Assembly (NCBI GenBank): GCA_905221605.1
Contig: CAJNDS010001169.1
Coordinates: 434,001 to 498,000 of the forward strand
Direction of reading: 5' to 3'
Source: Symbiodinium natans
Taxonomy: Eukaryota; Sar; Dinophyceae; Suessiales; Symbiodiniaceae
Length of the DNA: 64,000 nucleotides
The notes below the pieces were generated by a model, which worked only from the letters and a program-made list of their open reading frames with translations, was not told the origin of the DNA and made no database searches. How positions within the stretch are numbered: the stretch's first letter is position 1; the number at the start of each line of letters is the position of its first letter. This document shows, in pieces, positions 43,231 to 52,262 of this stretch. The translations under genes were made by a program, and so were the position numbers.

Positions 43231-45024
43231 TCAAGCCACATATGCTCTAAAGCATTGCTTACACCTAGGATGCAAAACTGCAGGTCGCTCATGGCATCGC
43301 CCATACTGTACAGACAACGCCCTTCCACATATCAAATGTGCGCCTGCTTCATCAGCGGTTAGGTGGATGACTCTCGACTGGCGGTGTCTGAAGTACCTTG
43401 CATCACCTGGCAGCCGCCGCTCATCCACTCTGCCCGGCCACCTCTCCATAGTCCTGGCGACGGCCTGCTCGTCTTCTGAGTGGTCACGTTCTTCTTCGTC
43501 GACCGAGGATCCCGAAGACGACGCCATATCATCCTCGGAATGAGGTGGATCCTCCTCATCGGACCTCTCACACTCCTCTGCCAGCTGTTGCCCCCTTGGG
43601 TTGTCAGGCATGAACTTCCCAGAGCGAACCTCACGCAACATCGACGCCATGGCCCTGAGGGGGGCCGACTGAGCATCGACCTCATAGATGAGCTCCGTGC
43701 CCACACCGGCAGACTTCGAAGTATGATAGCCTAAGATGGCCCTTTGGTCCCTTGGCAGACCACGTTTGCTGGCCCATGAGAGGATTGTTCTTTTGCACGA
43801 ATGCGTACCCACATTGTTCAAGTACTCATCGGGGCCCACTCCCTGGGCAAGCAGGCTCCTGAGCCACACACAAGCCTGGTCGCACGGCAGAGGCACATTC
43901 CTCCAGGTCCCGTTGGAACCCGGACACGGCAGGAGGGGCAAATCCTCGTGGATACGAATTCCACATTCTTCCATGACATCGATCCAAGCATCGGCCCACC
44001 TGAGACCCGACAGACCCAAAGCACAAGCTGCCATCGGCAAGAACCTAACCTTCCTCTCGAGGGAGTAGCTGGTCTTGCTCCTCGAAACGTGGACCTCGAG
44101 ATATGCTGAGATCAGGCGCACAAAAAGGAGCTTGCACACACGCTGGGCATCGGAGAACCTGGCTCTCGCGTGCACCAGGAAAAGGAAAAAGCCTGCTGCC
44201 ATCCTATCCTGCAAGGACCTCCCTTCAAGACCACAGCAAATTCTCTCAAGCAGCGCAACATGTTCGACTTTCAAGGGGTTTCGTTGAAGGAGCTTTCTTT
44301 TCTGCAAGAAAAGCCGAGCTGCCAGGCCCCGAACACGACCCGACTCCAAAATCTCGTCAACACCCTTCAAGCCCACAACATACTTTGCGAAGGCAAAAGC
44401 GGAGAGAACACTCTTCAAGGAAGTCGGTGCAGCTTTGTCCTTCGCATCATCGAAGTAAGCATACACAAGAGGCTCAGCGGCGGGAAAAACTATCGCAGTC
44501 TTGCCCGAAGCCCAAGCAACATACCTCATAAGAGCATTCGCACGCGAGTGCAAAGTAGACGTGGCTTTCACGGCCAAGGCATCTGCCACGCTGTTAAGAA
44601 AAGGACCAGTACCCAACCCTGCTGCCTTCGAAGCATGGAAATCGCGTGCAAGTCCAAAGGCAAGGGGCTCAACAAGAATGATGCGCTGCCACTTCGCAAC
44701 AGCAAGGCTGCGTTCCTCACTCTGGAGATCAATCCAAGCCTTGGGGTTCGAGTCGTACTTGCTGAAACGAGCCATCTTTTCAGCAATCTTAACAAGTCCA
44801 GAAGACTTAGAAAAAAGCTCGGAACCCTCAGCTGATTCAGGCTTCTCAAGTTCACACAAAGGCAAGGGACCCCTAGGAACCAACTTTCTCTTTGCCGGCT
44901 GACTCACAAGGCCAATCTCCCAAGGTTGCTGCCACACGCTAGCATGATCCCTCAGGCATGACTGCAAGTGCAGGGAATACTCTGTGTGATTATCAAAAGC
45001 CATGAATGCCCAAAACCGGGACAC
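43231..45024 (-). CDS. Tyrosine recombinase of the inner element (597 aa)
   Basis: DIRS/PAT-type tyrosine recombinase expected to integrate the circular DNA intermediate. Residues ~150-240 form the helical core-binding part (LHSRANALMRYVAWASG). The catalytic part has Arg 287 or 289 in HARARFSDA, GTHSCKRTILSWA with His 408 (H-x-x-K, Lys 411, in place of H-x-x-R, with Arg 412 next), LGYH with His 434, and the nucleophile candidate Tyr 447 in LIYEVD. After an acidic Ser/Glu/Asp region (~485-520) a C-terminal cluster CGRAL, CHE and HPRCKQC (Cys 566, 577, 588 and 591) suggests a zinc finger. It reads from 460 bp inside A1 and is the first gene of the element. No stop or frameshift was seen. Confidence 0.88.
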   Translation of the reverse strand: MSRFWAFMAFDNHTEYSLHLQSCLRDHASVWQQPWEIGLVSQPAKRKLVPRGPLPLCELEKPESAEGSELFSKSSGLVKIAEKMARFSKYDSNPKAWIDLQSEERSLAVAKWQRIILVEPLAFGLARDFHASKAAGLGTGPFLNSVADALAVKATSTLHSRANALMRYVAWASGKTAIVFPAAEPLVYAYFDDAKDKAAPTSLKSVLSAFAFAKYVVGLKGVDEILESGRVRGLAARLFLQKRKLLQRNPLKVEHVALLERICCGLEGRSLQDRMAAGFFLFLVHARARFSDAQRVCKLLFVRLISAYLEVHVSRSKTSYSLERKVRFLPMAACALGLSGLRWADAWIDVMEECGIRIHEDLPLLPCPGSNGTWRNVPLPCDQACVWLRSLLAQGVGPDEYLNNVGTHSCKRTILSWASKRGLPRDQRAILGYHTSKSAGVGTELIYEVDAQSAPLRAMASMLREVRSGKFMPDNPRGQQLAEECERSDEEDPPHSEDDMASSSGSSVDEEERDHSEDEQAVARTMERWPGRVDERRLPGDARYFRHRQSRVIHLTADEAGAHLICGRALSVQYGRCHERPAVLHPRCKQCFRAYVA

Positions 45025-45483
45025 ACCCCCCTTTCACTCACGGAATTTGGGCAGGAAAGAGGCAACGCACTGAGGGCCGAGCAGGGCTCAAGAAGCCAGT
45101 GGCAAAAGAAGGCTCAAACAAGTATGCGGCCAGCGCCTTCCCAAGAGCCTTGAGGGAGAAAGAGGAGCAAGCGAGCTCCGTCGGAGCGGCTGAGTAAAAC
45201 GCCGCGAAGGTTACCCTCAAAGATGTATGTATACAAACTGGGGCTTTCCTGGGAGTACTCAAGGAGGCGTTCGAAGTAGAACGAACGCGGGCGCAAAGGT
45301 GCAGGCTCAGGATGCTGAAGAGGCTCGGAAGCCTCGGACTCGCTGCTCCCACTGGGGGAAGAAAGCATCCGCCACCCCCGCGGGGTGGCTTGCACGGGCC
45401 CTAACGGCACTGGTTGAAAGGGGGGCCCTGTTGGAAAAGAAGAACCTGTTGAGGACCCGCAGAGTTACTCAAGAACTGGGCCC

Positions 45484-45734
45484 AAAGAAATTTCCTTGCT
45501 TTGCTGACTGCTGAGCCAAGCTTTGGAATGCAAGCGAAATTTCAATCACAAATTTAAACAATCCTGAACAACACATGTCCCAAGGATGTGTCATGCATAC
45601 ATAAGCAAAATGCTGGTGAATATTAAAATTCCAAACTTTTGTTCTGGCCCAAAATTGCTTAATGATGCTCTCCGACAAACAATTTTGGTTTTGGTGCAAC
45701 TATAAGGCAACGTCATGCAAGCATGAAGTATAGC
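45484..45734 (-). repeat. Inner element repeat A1 (251 bp)
   Basis: Minus-strand 5' terminus of the inner element. It matches A2 at 37080-37330 with one difference and probably carries the promoter. Confidence 0.95.
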
Positions 45735-47206
45735 AGAAAGCCTGGAGATGTTCCCCCTTGCACTGGTTAACAAGCAGTCCTATGAGGGATTAGGGCTTAA
45801 GGGTTATAAGGTTTGGAAACTATGTCCCCCTTTTTTGCATCCCGCCGGCGACCAAATGGGAACGGACGCGGGAATGGTTAAAGCTATGGGCTTGCATACG
45901 GGAGACATGACCGAATAAAGAATGCCGATTAATGTGATAGAAGCCTCTCAAAAGAAAGCCTCCTTGTGGCTGAAGCAATGCGAAGTTCCATGGGCTGGAG
46001 TGAAAGTCGCAAAATGCCATACAGGAATGTGATTGCGCTCCAGGGCCACAGCAGGGCTTCTGAAGGGTTGTATGGTATCGACAAAGCTGAGCGCTGGGCG
46101 TAATATAGGCGGTCTGGAAGGATCCCTCAGGCGAACAGGCCAAAAACCCGCAGGCCAGACCTGAATTGTCAACCAAAAACGTCTGCTGGGGGTTGCCGAA
46201 GCCAAGAAGGTTAAAAACCGAAACTGCAGAGACGTCTCGCCCTGAAGTCTTTAACGTTCGCGAGACCCTGGGTGTCAAGTTCTGCCTGAGTAGCGCAGGT
46301 GATGGTGTGCGACACCCGAAAGAAACACACAAAAGTCAAAAGGCCTCCCCCCCCTTTTTAGGTCGGGAAGGCAGGCAAGGCACCGAGGTGTGACATGAAA
46401 GCAACTAGCTGAGCTCAAAGCAAGACGGAGTCGGCCTCCCAGGGCCTCCGGAGCCTGAACAGCGGATAGGCGTGGCCTGCTCTAAGTTACAAAACTGGGA
46501 ACTGACAAGAGTCAGAACGCCAAAGGCCTACAGCCACGAAGAAGCACGGAAGGGACCTGATGGTTCCAAAACTTGGAAAAGGCGACAAAGCAAAGAAATG
46601 AACTCGTGATACATGCACAAGGGCAATAGGCATCAGGAGGCAAAGAGGTCTCCAAGCCTAAGACGCTCTGAAAGTATGCTCAGCAGGCAGACGCTCTGAG
46701 TGCAAAGCAGAATAGAGATCATCTTCCAGAACCCCCTCGGGGCCTGAGCGAAAGCTAATGATGCCGGCTCTGAGAGGCAAGTTATTGAACTGCGAAGAAA
46801 AGACATACCAAAATTGGAAGCCCCGATCCTGCAAAGCACTCTAGAAGAGCAGAAAAGAGCGAAGCCTGTCGTGGTGCGTGCGCACACAGCTCGAAGAAGT
46901 CGAAATGAGAGCGAGAACGGCACCTGAGCTCAATGGACAATGTCAAAAAAAATGGAGAGGGAAAGGGAGGGCATGGCGCTGGCCCCTTCCCACAGAACAA
47001 AGTGACTTTTGCACGACAGGCAGGGTCGAGCGCAGGCAAAAGATCAGCCAAAAGCGACAGGCTGAGCTGAGGGTGAAACGACTCCCCGACACAAGTGCAT
47101 ACTGCCAAGAAGCCTGAAGGTTGGCTGCGGGACCTCTCAAGCCAGAGGAAAAGTGCCAATGGTGCGTCTCGGGATAAAAGCCAGGACATACCTGACGACC
47201 GAGAAA
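45735..47206. other. Outer element spacer, no confident gene
   Basis: The right-hand continuation of the outer element after the nested insertion. Minus-strand frames such as 45820-46332 are Cys/Phe/Ser-rich and lack protein-like periodicity. I see no domain. Confidence 0.5.
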
Positions 47207-47928
47207 TTAGCTGGGCTGATCATCGGCGGCTTCGTCTTCCAGTACAGCAGGTGTGGTCGGAGACCCAGGAGAAGCTGTAGTAGGTGGAGCCCCCGTACTC
47301 TTCGGCACTGCTGGAGGTGGAGCAAGACCAATGAAAGAAGCCGTCGCCGATGGAAGGGTCGGAGTAGAAGGGTGAGGAACCGCGTAGACCCCAAAAGGCA
47401 ACTGCACAGTGGCAAAGCCATCAACGTATATGAAGGGCAAAGTAACAGCAGCCGGTCTTGGGGGCGGAGGGCCCGCGAGGGTCCTGCAGACCCAGGAGCT
47501 CCAAGTGCAAGGGCAGCCAAGCCAAAGGAAGATCCCGGCGTGGCCGCTGTGGAATGCGTCAGCGCAGTGGAGAGACCAGATGGGCCAGAAGGAATATCCG
47601 AGGCCCCGCCACAGCTGGAAGAGGGACGAGGCGTGGTACCCGAGGACGGCTCACCATCTGCGGACCTGGCTCGACGGCTCTCCATTCCACGGCGCAAAGC
47701 CAAAGCAGTTCTGGACGAGGGCGTGGATGACACAGAACCCGCCTTGGATCTGACCAGCGTGCTATCCCCTGTAGGGGGGGGAGGACCGCCCGGCGGGGAC
47801 GGGACTTCCTCCGTTTCCGAGCTCGCATCCCGCGCGCGGGGTTTTGGCGTAGGCAATCCAGCAAAGCGGCCCCGCCTCAAAATCGAAGCAAGGGGTTTCG
47901 CGGCTGGTCGTTTGTGACCTGGCATCAC
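47207..47928 (-). CDS. Pro/Ser-rich protein of the outer element, with a frame change
   Basis: The N-terminal frame (MMPGHKRPAAKPLASILRR at the start) is Arg/Pro/Ser-rich and looks coding to about 47490. There the protein-like frame changes: the other minus frame continues with PAAVTLPFIYVDGFATVQLP and a Pro/Thr/Ser tail, ending EDEAADDQPS and a stop at 47207. A single frameshift (mutation or programmed) or a small intron near 47470-47495 is inferred. Basic, disordered, Pro-rich composition would suit a Gag-like protein; no family is recognised. The + strand ORF on the opposite side is taken as a shadow. Confidence 0.45.
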
Positions 47929-48744
47929 CAGGCGGGAGACCGAAAAGAGAAAGGGAGGCTACAAAAGGAGTGCTAGGATGCAAGAGCCAGGTAGGCGACC
48001 TCTTGAGAGGAAGCTGCGGTCCACACACAGAATGACGTGCGCTGGTGCTCCAAAGGGGAAGGACTGACGAAGCAAGAAGCAAGGACTAATAACCCGAGTC
48101 CCCTGCCATGCCAGTAAGATCAGAATGTCGGCGGAGCGGATGGGAAAAACAAGGTGCTCAACACCTGCAGTTGCGTACCAAAGGAAATGCACAGACCAAG
48201 TAAAGCTGCTGGCGGAAGTGCAGGGAAAATGGCAGCCTAGCCGAGCATGGCCTGCGAAGCCCGGACAGTGTCCTGCAGAAACAGGCGAAACAGGAACGTG
48301 TACTATCGCCGACGCAGACACAGCTCAAAGGCCGCAAAACAGCGAGCTCAAAACTAGCAGGCCTAACGGGGAAAGTCGGCCATGCCCAAGAAAGGTCAGA
48401 ACAGTGCAACAGCAGACACCACTGAGCTTGAGTTGCAGGAAGCAATGCAACAATAAACAAGAAATCGCAAGTGAATGTATCATGTGCTCACTATGACCGC
48501 AGCTGGTTAACCAACGGGCTTTTGCACGGCGCATGATTTGACTGAAAAATTGCAAAGCAAGCCGCCATGGGATAAAAAGCCGACGGAAGTCCCGTGCAAG
48601 ATGTCCACAGGATACACTCCAGAGGAACAAAAGCCTGGCATGAAGGTGCACGGACACTGAGCGGACGCCCAGAGGCAGGAGCTTCCGAGCACCCTGCGGA
48701 AGAACATGTGCACATAAAGGCGTGGAAAAGGCAAAAGGGGGCCA

Positions 48745-48963
48745 TCACGGCCTAACCATCTTCCAAGCATGAAAGGCACGAGACAGGGTCGCTTGGGCCT
48801 CAAGGCGCTCCACACGCACTGAAAGCATTGAACACCAGCGCAAAAGCAAAGCCAATGTACGTCCGTGTGCGAGGTGCTCTCTTTGCAAGAAACTCAAGCT
48901 GCTGGTGCTGGTATCGCTGGAAGAAGCGTTGCCAGGCGAGGCCACCTCAAGGGCCTGTTCCAT
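48745..48963 (-). CDS. Small helical protein of the outer element (72 aa)
   Basis: First ORF inside A1 on the minus strand. It starts MEQALEVASPGNASSSD and continues with a helical segment LALLLRWCSMLSVRVERLEA of coiled-coil character, ending AFHAWKMVRP. It is short and without known relatives, but it starts at a clean ATG and its composition differs from the neighbouring spacer. Confidence 0.4.
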   Translation of the reverse strand: MEQALEVASPGNASSSDTSTSSLSFLQREHLAHGRTLALLLRWCSMLSVRVERLEAQATLSRAFHAWKMVRP

Positions 48964-49078
48964 CTGGCAGCTGATCGCAGCTGCCGTGCACGAGGCCTAG
49001 TGCCAAAACTGTAGCTTACAAGTTCTCTAGACAAAGCTTGTCAGTAATGCAATGCAAAGCTACCAAGCGATGTGATGC

Positions 49079-49208
49079 AACAACAAAAGCGAAGCTACTA
49101 AGCGATGCAATGCAAACTGCAAGAATTCGGTGTGTGGCTTGAACCAAAGCAACAAGGTACGGTGATCTTTCACAACAGTAAACAGACATGAGTAAACACA
49201 TGAACCGT
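49079..49208 (-). repeat. Outer element repeat A1 (130 bp)
   Basis: Identical by eye to A2 at 31181-31310. It marks the minus-strand 5' terminus of the outer element. The flank beyond it begins gctggaggtgttcacg, with no target duplication. Confidence 0.9.
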
Positions 49209-49739
49209 GCTGGAGGTGTTCACGACTCGCCATGCAGTCCAAGTGGCAGATATCCAGACTTGCACCTTGCGCATAGTAGGCATATAAACCAGCGGCATGT
49301 AAGTCGAGTAGGCATTGGTGTCGGCCTTGCAAAACACACTTCCATCGCTTAGCTGATACTACCAGAATATACGTTCCCATCTTCAGCTGCGGCGGAGGTG
49401 TCCGTCTCTTGCAGACGGAAATTTCGCAAGACAGCGTCCATTCGGCCCTGGCAAAATACCACCTGGAAGTCACTAGGGCCAATGCTTCGGCGAGGGGCCA
49501 TGCTGCGGTTCCGCTTCAGTGCACCATCAAGCAGCAGCAGAGTGGCACTGAGGCTGCGCACCGAAGTCCACTGCCTGGTCGCGGCAGGCACCTGCGCTGG
49601 TCCAAGACAACACGCATGCGTGTAGAGCATCCGATGGAATGTGTGACGGCGCATATGTGTGCATGTTGAGGCGCAGGCAGGAGGCCAAGCAGCTTTGCTT
49701 TTTATATCTTGGGACCCTTTCGCAAGACAGCGTTGAGGG

Positions 49740-50458
49740 GAGTAAGCAAGGGTTCAAACTAGCGAGAGCATAATCTCTGCATTTCCACGGTTGCAGAGCT
49801 GGCCGAGCCGACAAGATGCAGTCCACAGCTTCATCTGCGCTGCATTGGCCGTCCAGCACCAGCCAAGCGCAGAGGGCAGCAGGACTGCGATTAATGCCAC
49901 CGAAGCAATGGAAGAGCACGTTGAACTCCTCGCCCGCCTGTTGGCACTGCTCGCGCAGAGTGCGCAAAGTCTGAGCCATGTCTGTCCAAGCCTGGGCGCA
50001 CCGCTCTGCGCTGTCGAGAACCAGGAAGCATCCCGGTTGCATTTGATTCTGGGGTCGTCCAATTCAACTTGGACGTGCCGCGCACCAGAGCGGGAAAAGT
50101 GCTCGCACCAGTCTTGGGGAGCCCCCCTGACTCGCAGCTCTGCTGGCCAGCACACGCTCACCACAACCGTCACAGAAGTGTTGGTGCTGACCTCGACGTG
50201 GAAGATGTCGGCAGCCGAGCGCACGCTGCCCAGCAAGCACCTCTCACCAGGCTTCGCAGACCGCACCGCCACGGCATCGAGAGGCCAGTCGGAGATGTCG
50301 CCCAGGTTGTAGGAAGCTCTCCAAACAGTATAGTCCATGTCTGACCAAGGTCCCTCATTGTATTTTGTGGAGATGTCGAGCTGCCTCTGTCGAATCCAGC
50401 ACATCTCCGCGTCGGACATTGTCGGCCCAGAAGACGTCAGCGAGGACTCCATGCACAT
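49740..50458 (-). pseudogene. Dual-specificity phosphatase-like gene copy with frameshift
   Basis: The first frame from 50458 has WRASYNLGDISDWPLDAV and continues to VQVELDDPRI. At about 50045 the protein-like reading moves to another minus frame: QPGCFLVLDSAERCAQAW, then FNVLFHCFGGINRSPAALCA (active site HCxxGxxRS at about 49884-49910) and DEAVDCILSARPALQPW. These are the features of a dual-specificity phosphatase core, preceded by an unknown N-terminal segment. There is no visible intron, and the frame change suggests a retroposed, decayed copy; a sequence error or tiny intron is possible. Fragments of the same family lie at 29.5-29.7 kb, so it is multicopy. Confidence 0.65.
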
Positions 50459-50599
50459 GCAGAAAGCAGCAAGGAGGTTTCACTGCAGACCGCTCGTCGG
50501 GCCAAAACTAGCTTTTCGAGCCAAAGCCAGCAGCGCAGCCAGGTCTGCGGGTTTAGGGTATCTTGTTCAGAAGAGTGAGGGGCTGAGGTTTTGGGGTTC

Positions 50600-51915
50600 G
50601 GGCAGAACATTGTCAGAATGACATTCCACACAGACAGACACAAAACCACGTCATCGACTGGCCTAAAGCTCGGGATGTCTCCCATCCACGGTCAATGTCA
50701 AAGGCGAAGAGAAGTCGAGGTCAAGAAGAAGGCTACAGAAGAAGCACTGTTTCAGTCCTGCGCTCTAGTGAGAAACGAACTTGCCCAGTCCCGCGGGCTG
50801 CATCCCCACACCTCTGCAAGACGGCGTCTACATGTGCGCGGTGGCGTGAAACGCACGTAGCCGCTCAGACCGCCGGGATACGTCAGCGCCGCCCCTAGGC
50901 ATCATGCCGATGAGCAGCCTCAGATGAAAGATGCGGGAGAGACCTCAAGGCAGACATTCGCACATCTTCCTCGTTGTACCAATCCACAATGCAACTCGCA
51001 ATAGCGCGCCTGATGTCCATACTTCGTTCTCATGCACGGACGGTCGTGCATCTCGCAGGCGGGCAAAGATTCCCCATTGCGGCAAGGAGCAAAAGGGCGC
51101 GGTCACCTAAGCAAACGTCGCAAAAAGATGCTGCGGCGCCCACACGAATGCACGCATGTCACCATGCACTCAGACATCATGCCAACGTGTGAGTGTGAGT
51201 TGTGTCAAGTAAGTCCAAGGAGACATGCCATGTTATTCTCAGTTCAGGAAGACACTCTTTTCAGCAGAAGCTGCGAGAGTGTGTGCATACCCACACTGCA
51301 GGCGCTGACTGACCTGTCCAGGACGAGCCTTCCGCCGTGTCCGGCGCCGGCGCACCTTCTGTAAGACAGCGTTGCGCGCGCAGCAGCGGGGACGGGCTCA
51401 GGCAACGTCCCAGGCTGCGCACTTCACCTTTATCGGCGTCTTCTCAATTAGACTGGTGGCCGGGCGCTTGTTGCTCTGCAGCGTCGGTCCCCTGCAAGCA
51501 AGTTCCAGACCATGGCGCGCTCTGTCTCCAGGTTGCGAACTTGAGCCTCCGTTGCGCGGGACACTCCACATGTAAGACTACAGCGTCCGTGGCCTTGTTT
51601 CTAAGAACGCGTCCCACCAAAAAATGGTTGGCCGTCTGCCATGTTGAAGAGGTGACAGCTGGTGAAGTGACAAAAAGGCCTTGATCGCGTGGCTGGGCGC
51701 CGTCCATGTGCGAGTACGAAAAGACCTGCTGGTGCTTGGTAACCAAATGCTTCTTTGCCACCAATGTCCACCTTGTCCAAAAGAGAGGCTTTTCCCACAA
51801 CGCCTCCTGCTCGGAAATGCGCTGCGACAGAGCGTGCAGAAGCTTCTCTGTTCTGCGTGCTTGCGCCAGAGCCCTGTTCTGCGCCTGCAGCGCAGCAAGC
51901 TTACGCAACTGCGCT
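50600..51915. other. Mosaic of repeat fragments, no intact gene
   Basis: This stretch contains diverged copies of pieces seen at 29.2-29.5 kb: the CCGCGGGCTGC.TCCCCACAC segment (50795 and 29316), the CAATAGCGCGCCTGATG segment (51000 and 29365) and, on the minus strand, LLHALSQRISEQEALWEKP (~51785-51850). The minus frame 51444-51947 may be a decayed coiled-coil protein but has no recognised family. Confidence 0.55.
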
Positions 51916-51917
51916 TT

Positions 51918-52085
51918 CCGCTTCCATGCTATTTGCGGTGTTTTCAAGAGCCCAGTTGTCCGTTACCATGCTATTTGCGGTGTTTTCAACGCCAAGTGTC
52001 CGTTACCAACTCTTTGCGGTGTTTTCGCGCCCAGATTCCGTTACGCTATTTGCGGTGTTTTCATGCGCCCAGATGTCCGTTACCA
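51918..52085. repeat. Tandem ~45-bp repeat with TTTGCGGTGTTTTC core
   Basis: Four units share atgctatttgcggtgttttc followed by gcccag and tccgttacc. The unit length shrinks from about 50 to about 38 bp. Confidence 0.88.
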
Positions 52086-52090
52086 TGGTA

Positions 52091-52145
52091 TTTACTCTAT
52101 GCACTTCACTCTATGCACTTCACTCTATGCACTTCAGTCTATGTT
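52091..52145. repeat. Tandem 12-bp repeat (CTCTATGCACTT)n
   Basis: About four units with the core actctatgcacttc lie directly after the 45-bp repeat. Confidence 0.85.
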
Positions 52146-52202
52146 GTTGTGTCAGGGGGCTCCGCACGGAAGAACCCTTCGCGATGCTTTCGGGAAAAAA
52201 AA

Positions 52203-52262
52203 CCATCCTCAAAAAACCCTAAACCCCAAACATCTAAAACACTAAAACCCTAAAACCCTAAA
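52203..52262. repeat. Telomere-like CCCTAAA tract
   Basis: Degenerate AAACCCTAAA/AAAACCCTAA units; the start of a ~12 kb region in which such units recur. Confidence 0.8.

Larger units (their letters stand above)
36743..45734 (-). mobile_element. Inner PAT-like split-direct-repeat tyrosine-recombinase retrotransposon (8,992 bp)
   Basis: Minus-strand order: A1 (45734-45484), recombinase ORF, Gag ORFs, polyprotein ORF, B1 (37650-37330), A2 (37330-37080), 16 bp, B2 (37063-36743). A1 and A2 (251 bp) differ at one base that I can see, and B1 and B2 (321 bp) appear identical, so the insertion is recent. There is no target-site duplication, as expected for recombinase-mediated integration. It is inserted into the outer element, since sequences on both sides belong to that element's body. 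All core enzymes are present with catalytic residues. The recombinase gene comes first, unlike the Gag-RT-recombinase order I know for Ngaro and DIRS. Confidence 0.92.
30553..49208 (-). mobile_element. Outer split-direct-repeat retroelement without visible RT (about 9.7 kb, interrupted by a nested element)
   Basis: On the minus strand the order is A1 (49208-49079), body, B1 (31494-31309), A2 (31310-31181), 442 bp, B2 (30738-30553). The A pair and the B pair are each identical by eye. This A1-body-B1-A2-B2 order is the signature of tyrosine-recombinase retrotransposons with split direct repeats (PAT/Ngaro type). Subtracting the nested element at 36743-45734 leaves about 9.66 kb. The body holds five short minus-strand ORFs listed separately, but I found no RT, RNase H or recombinase motif. 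It is probably a non-autonomous element that depends on an enzyme supplied in trans. Unusual for the class is the 442-bp gap between A2 and B2. Confidence 0.75.

Noticed and set aside
47153-47917. 254-codon + strand ORF opposite the Pro/Ser-rich ORF
   Set aside because: It lies antisense to frames with better composition and in the outer element all plausible genes are on the minus strand. Arg/Gly/Ser richness is the mirror of the minus frame.
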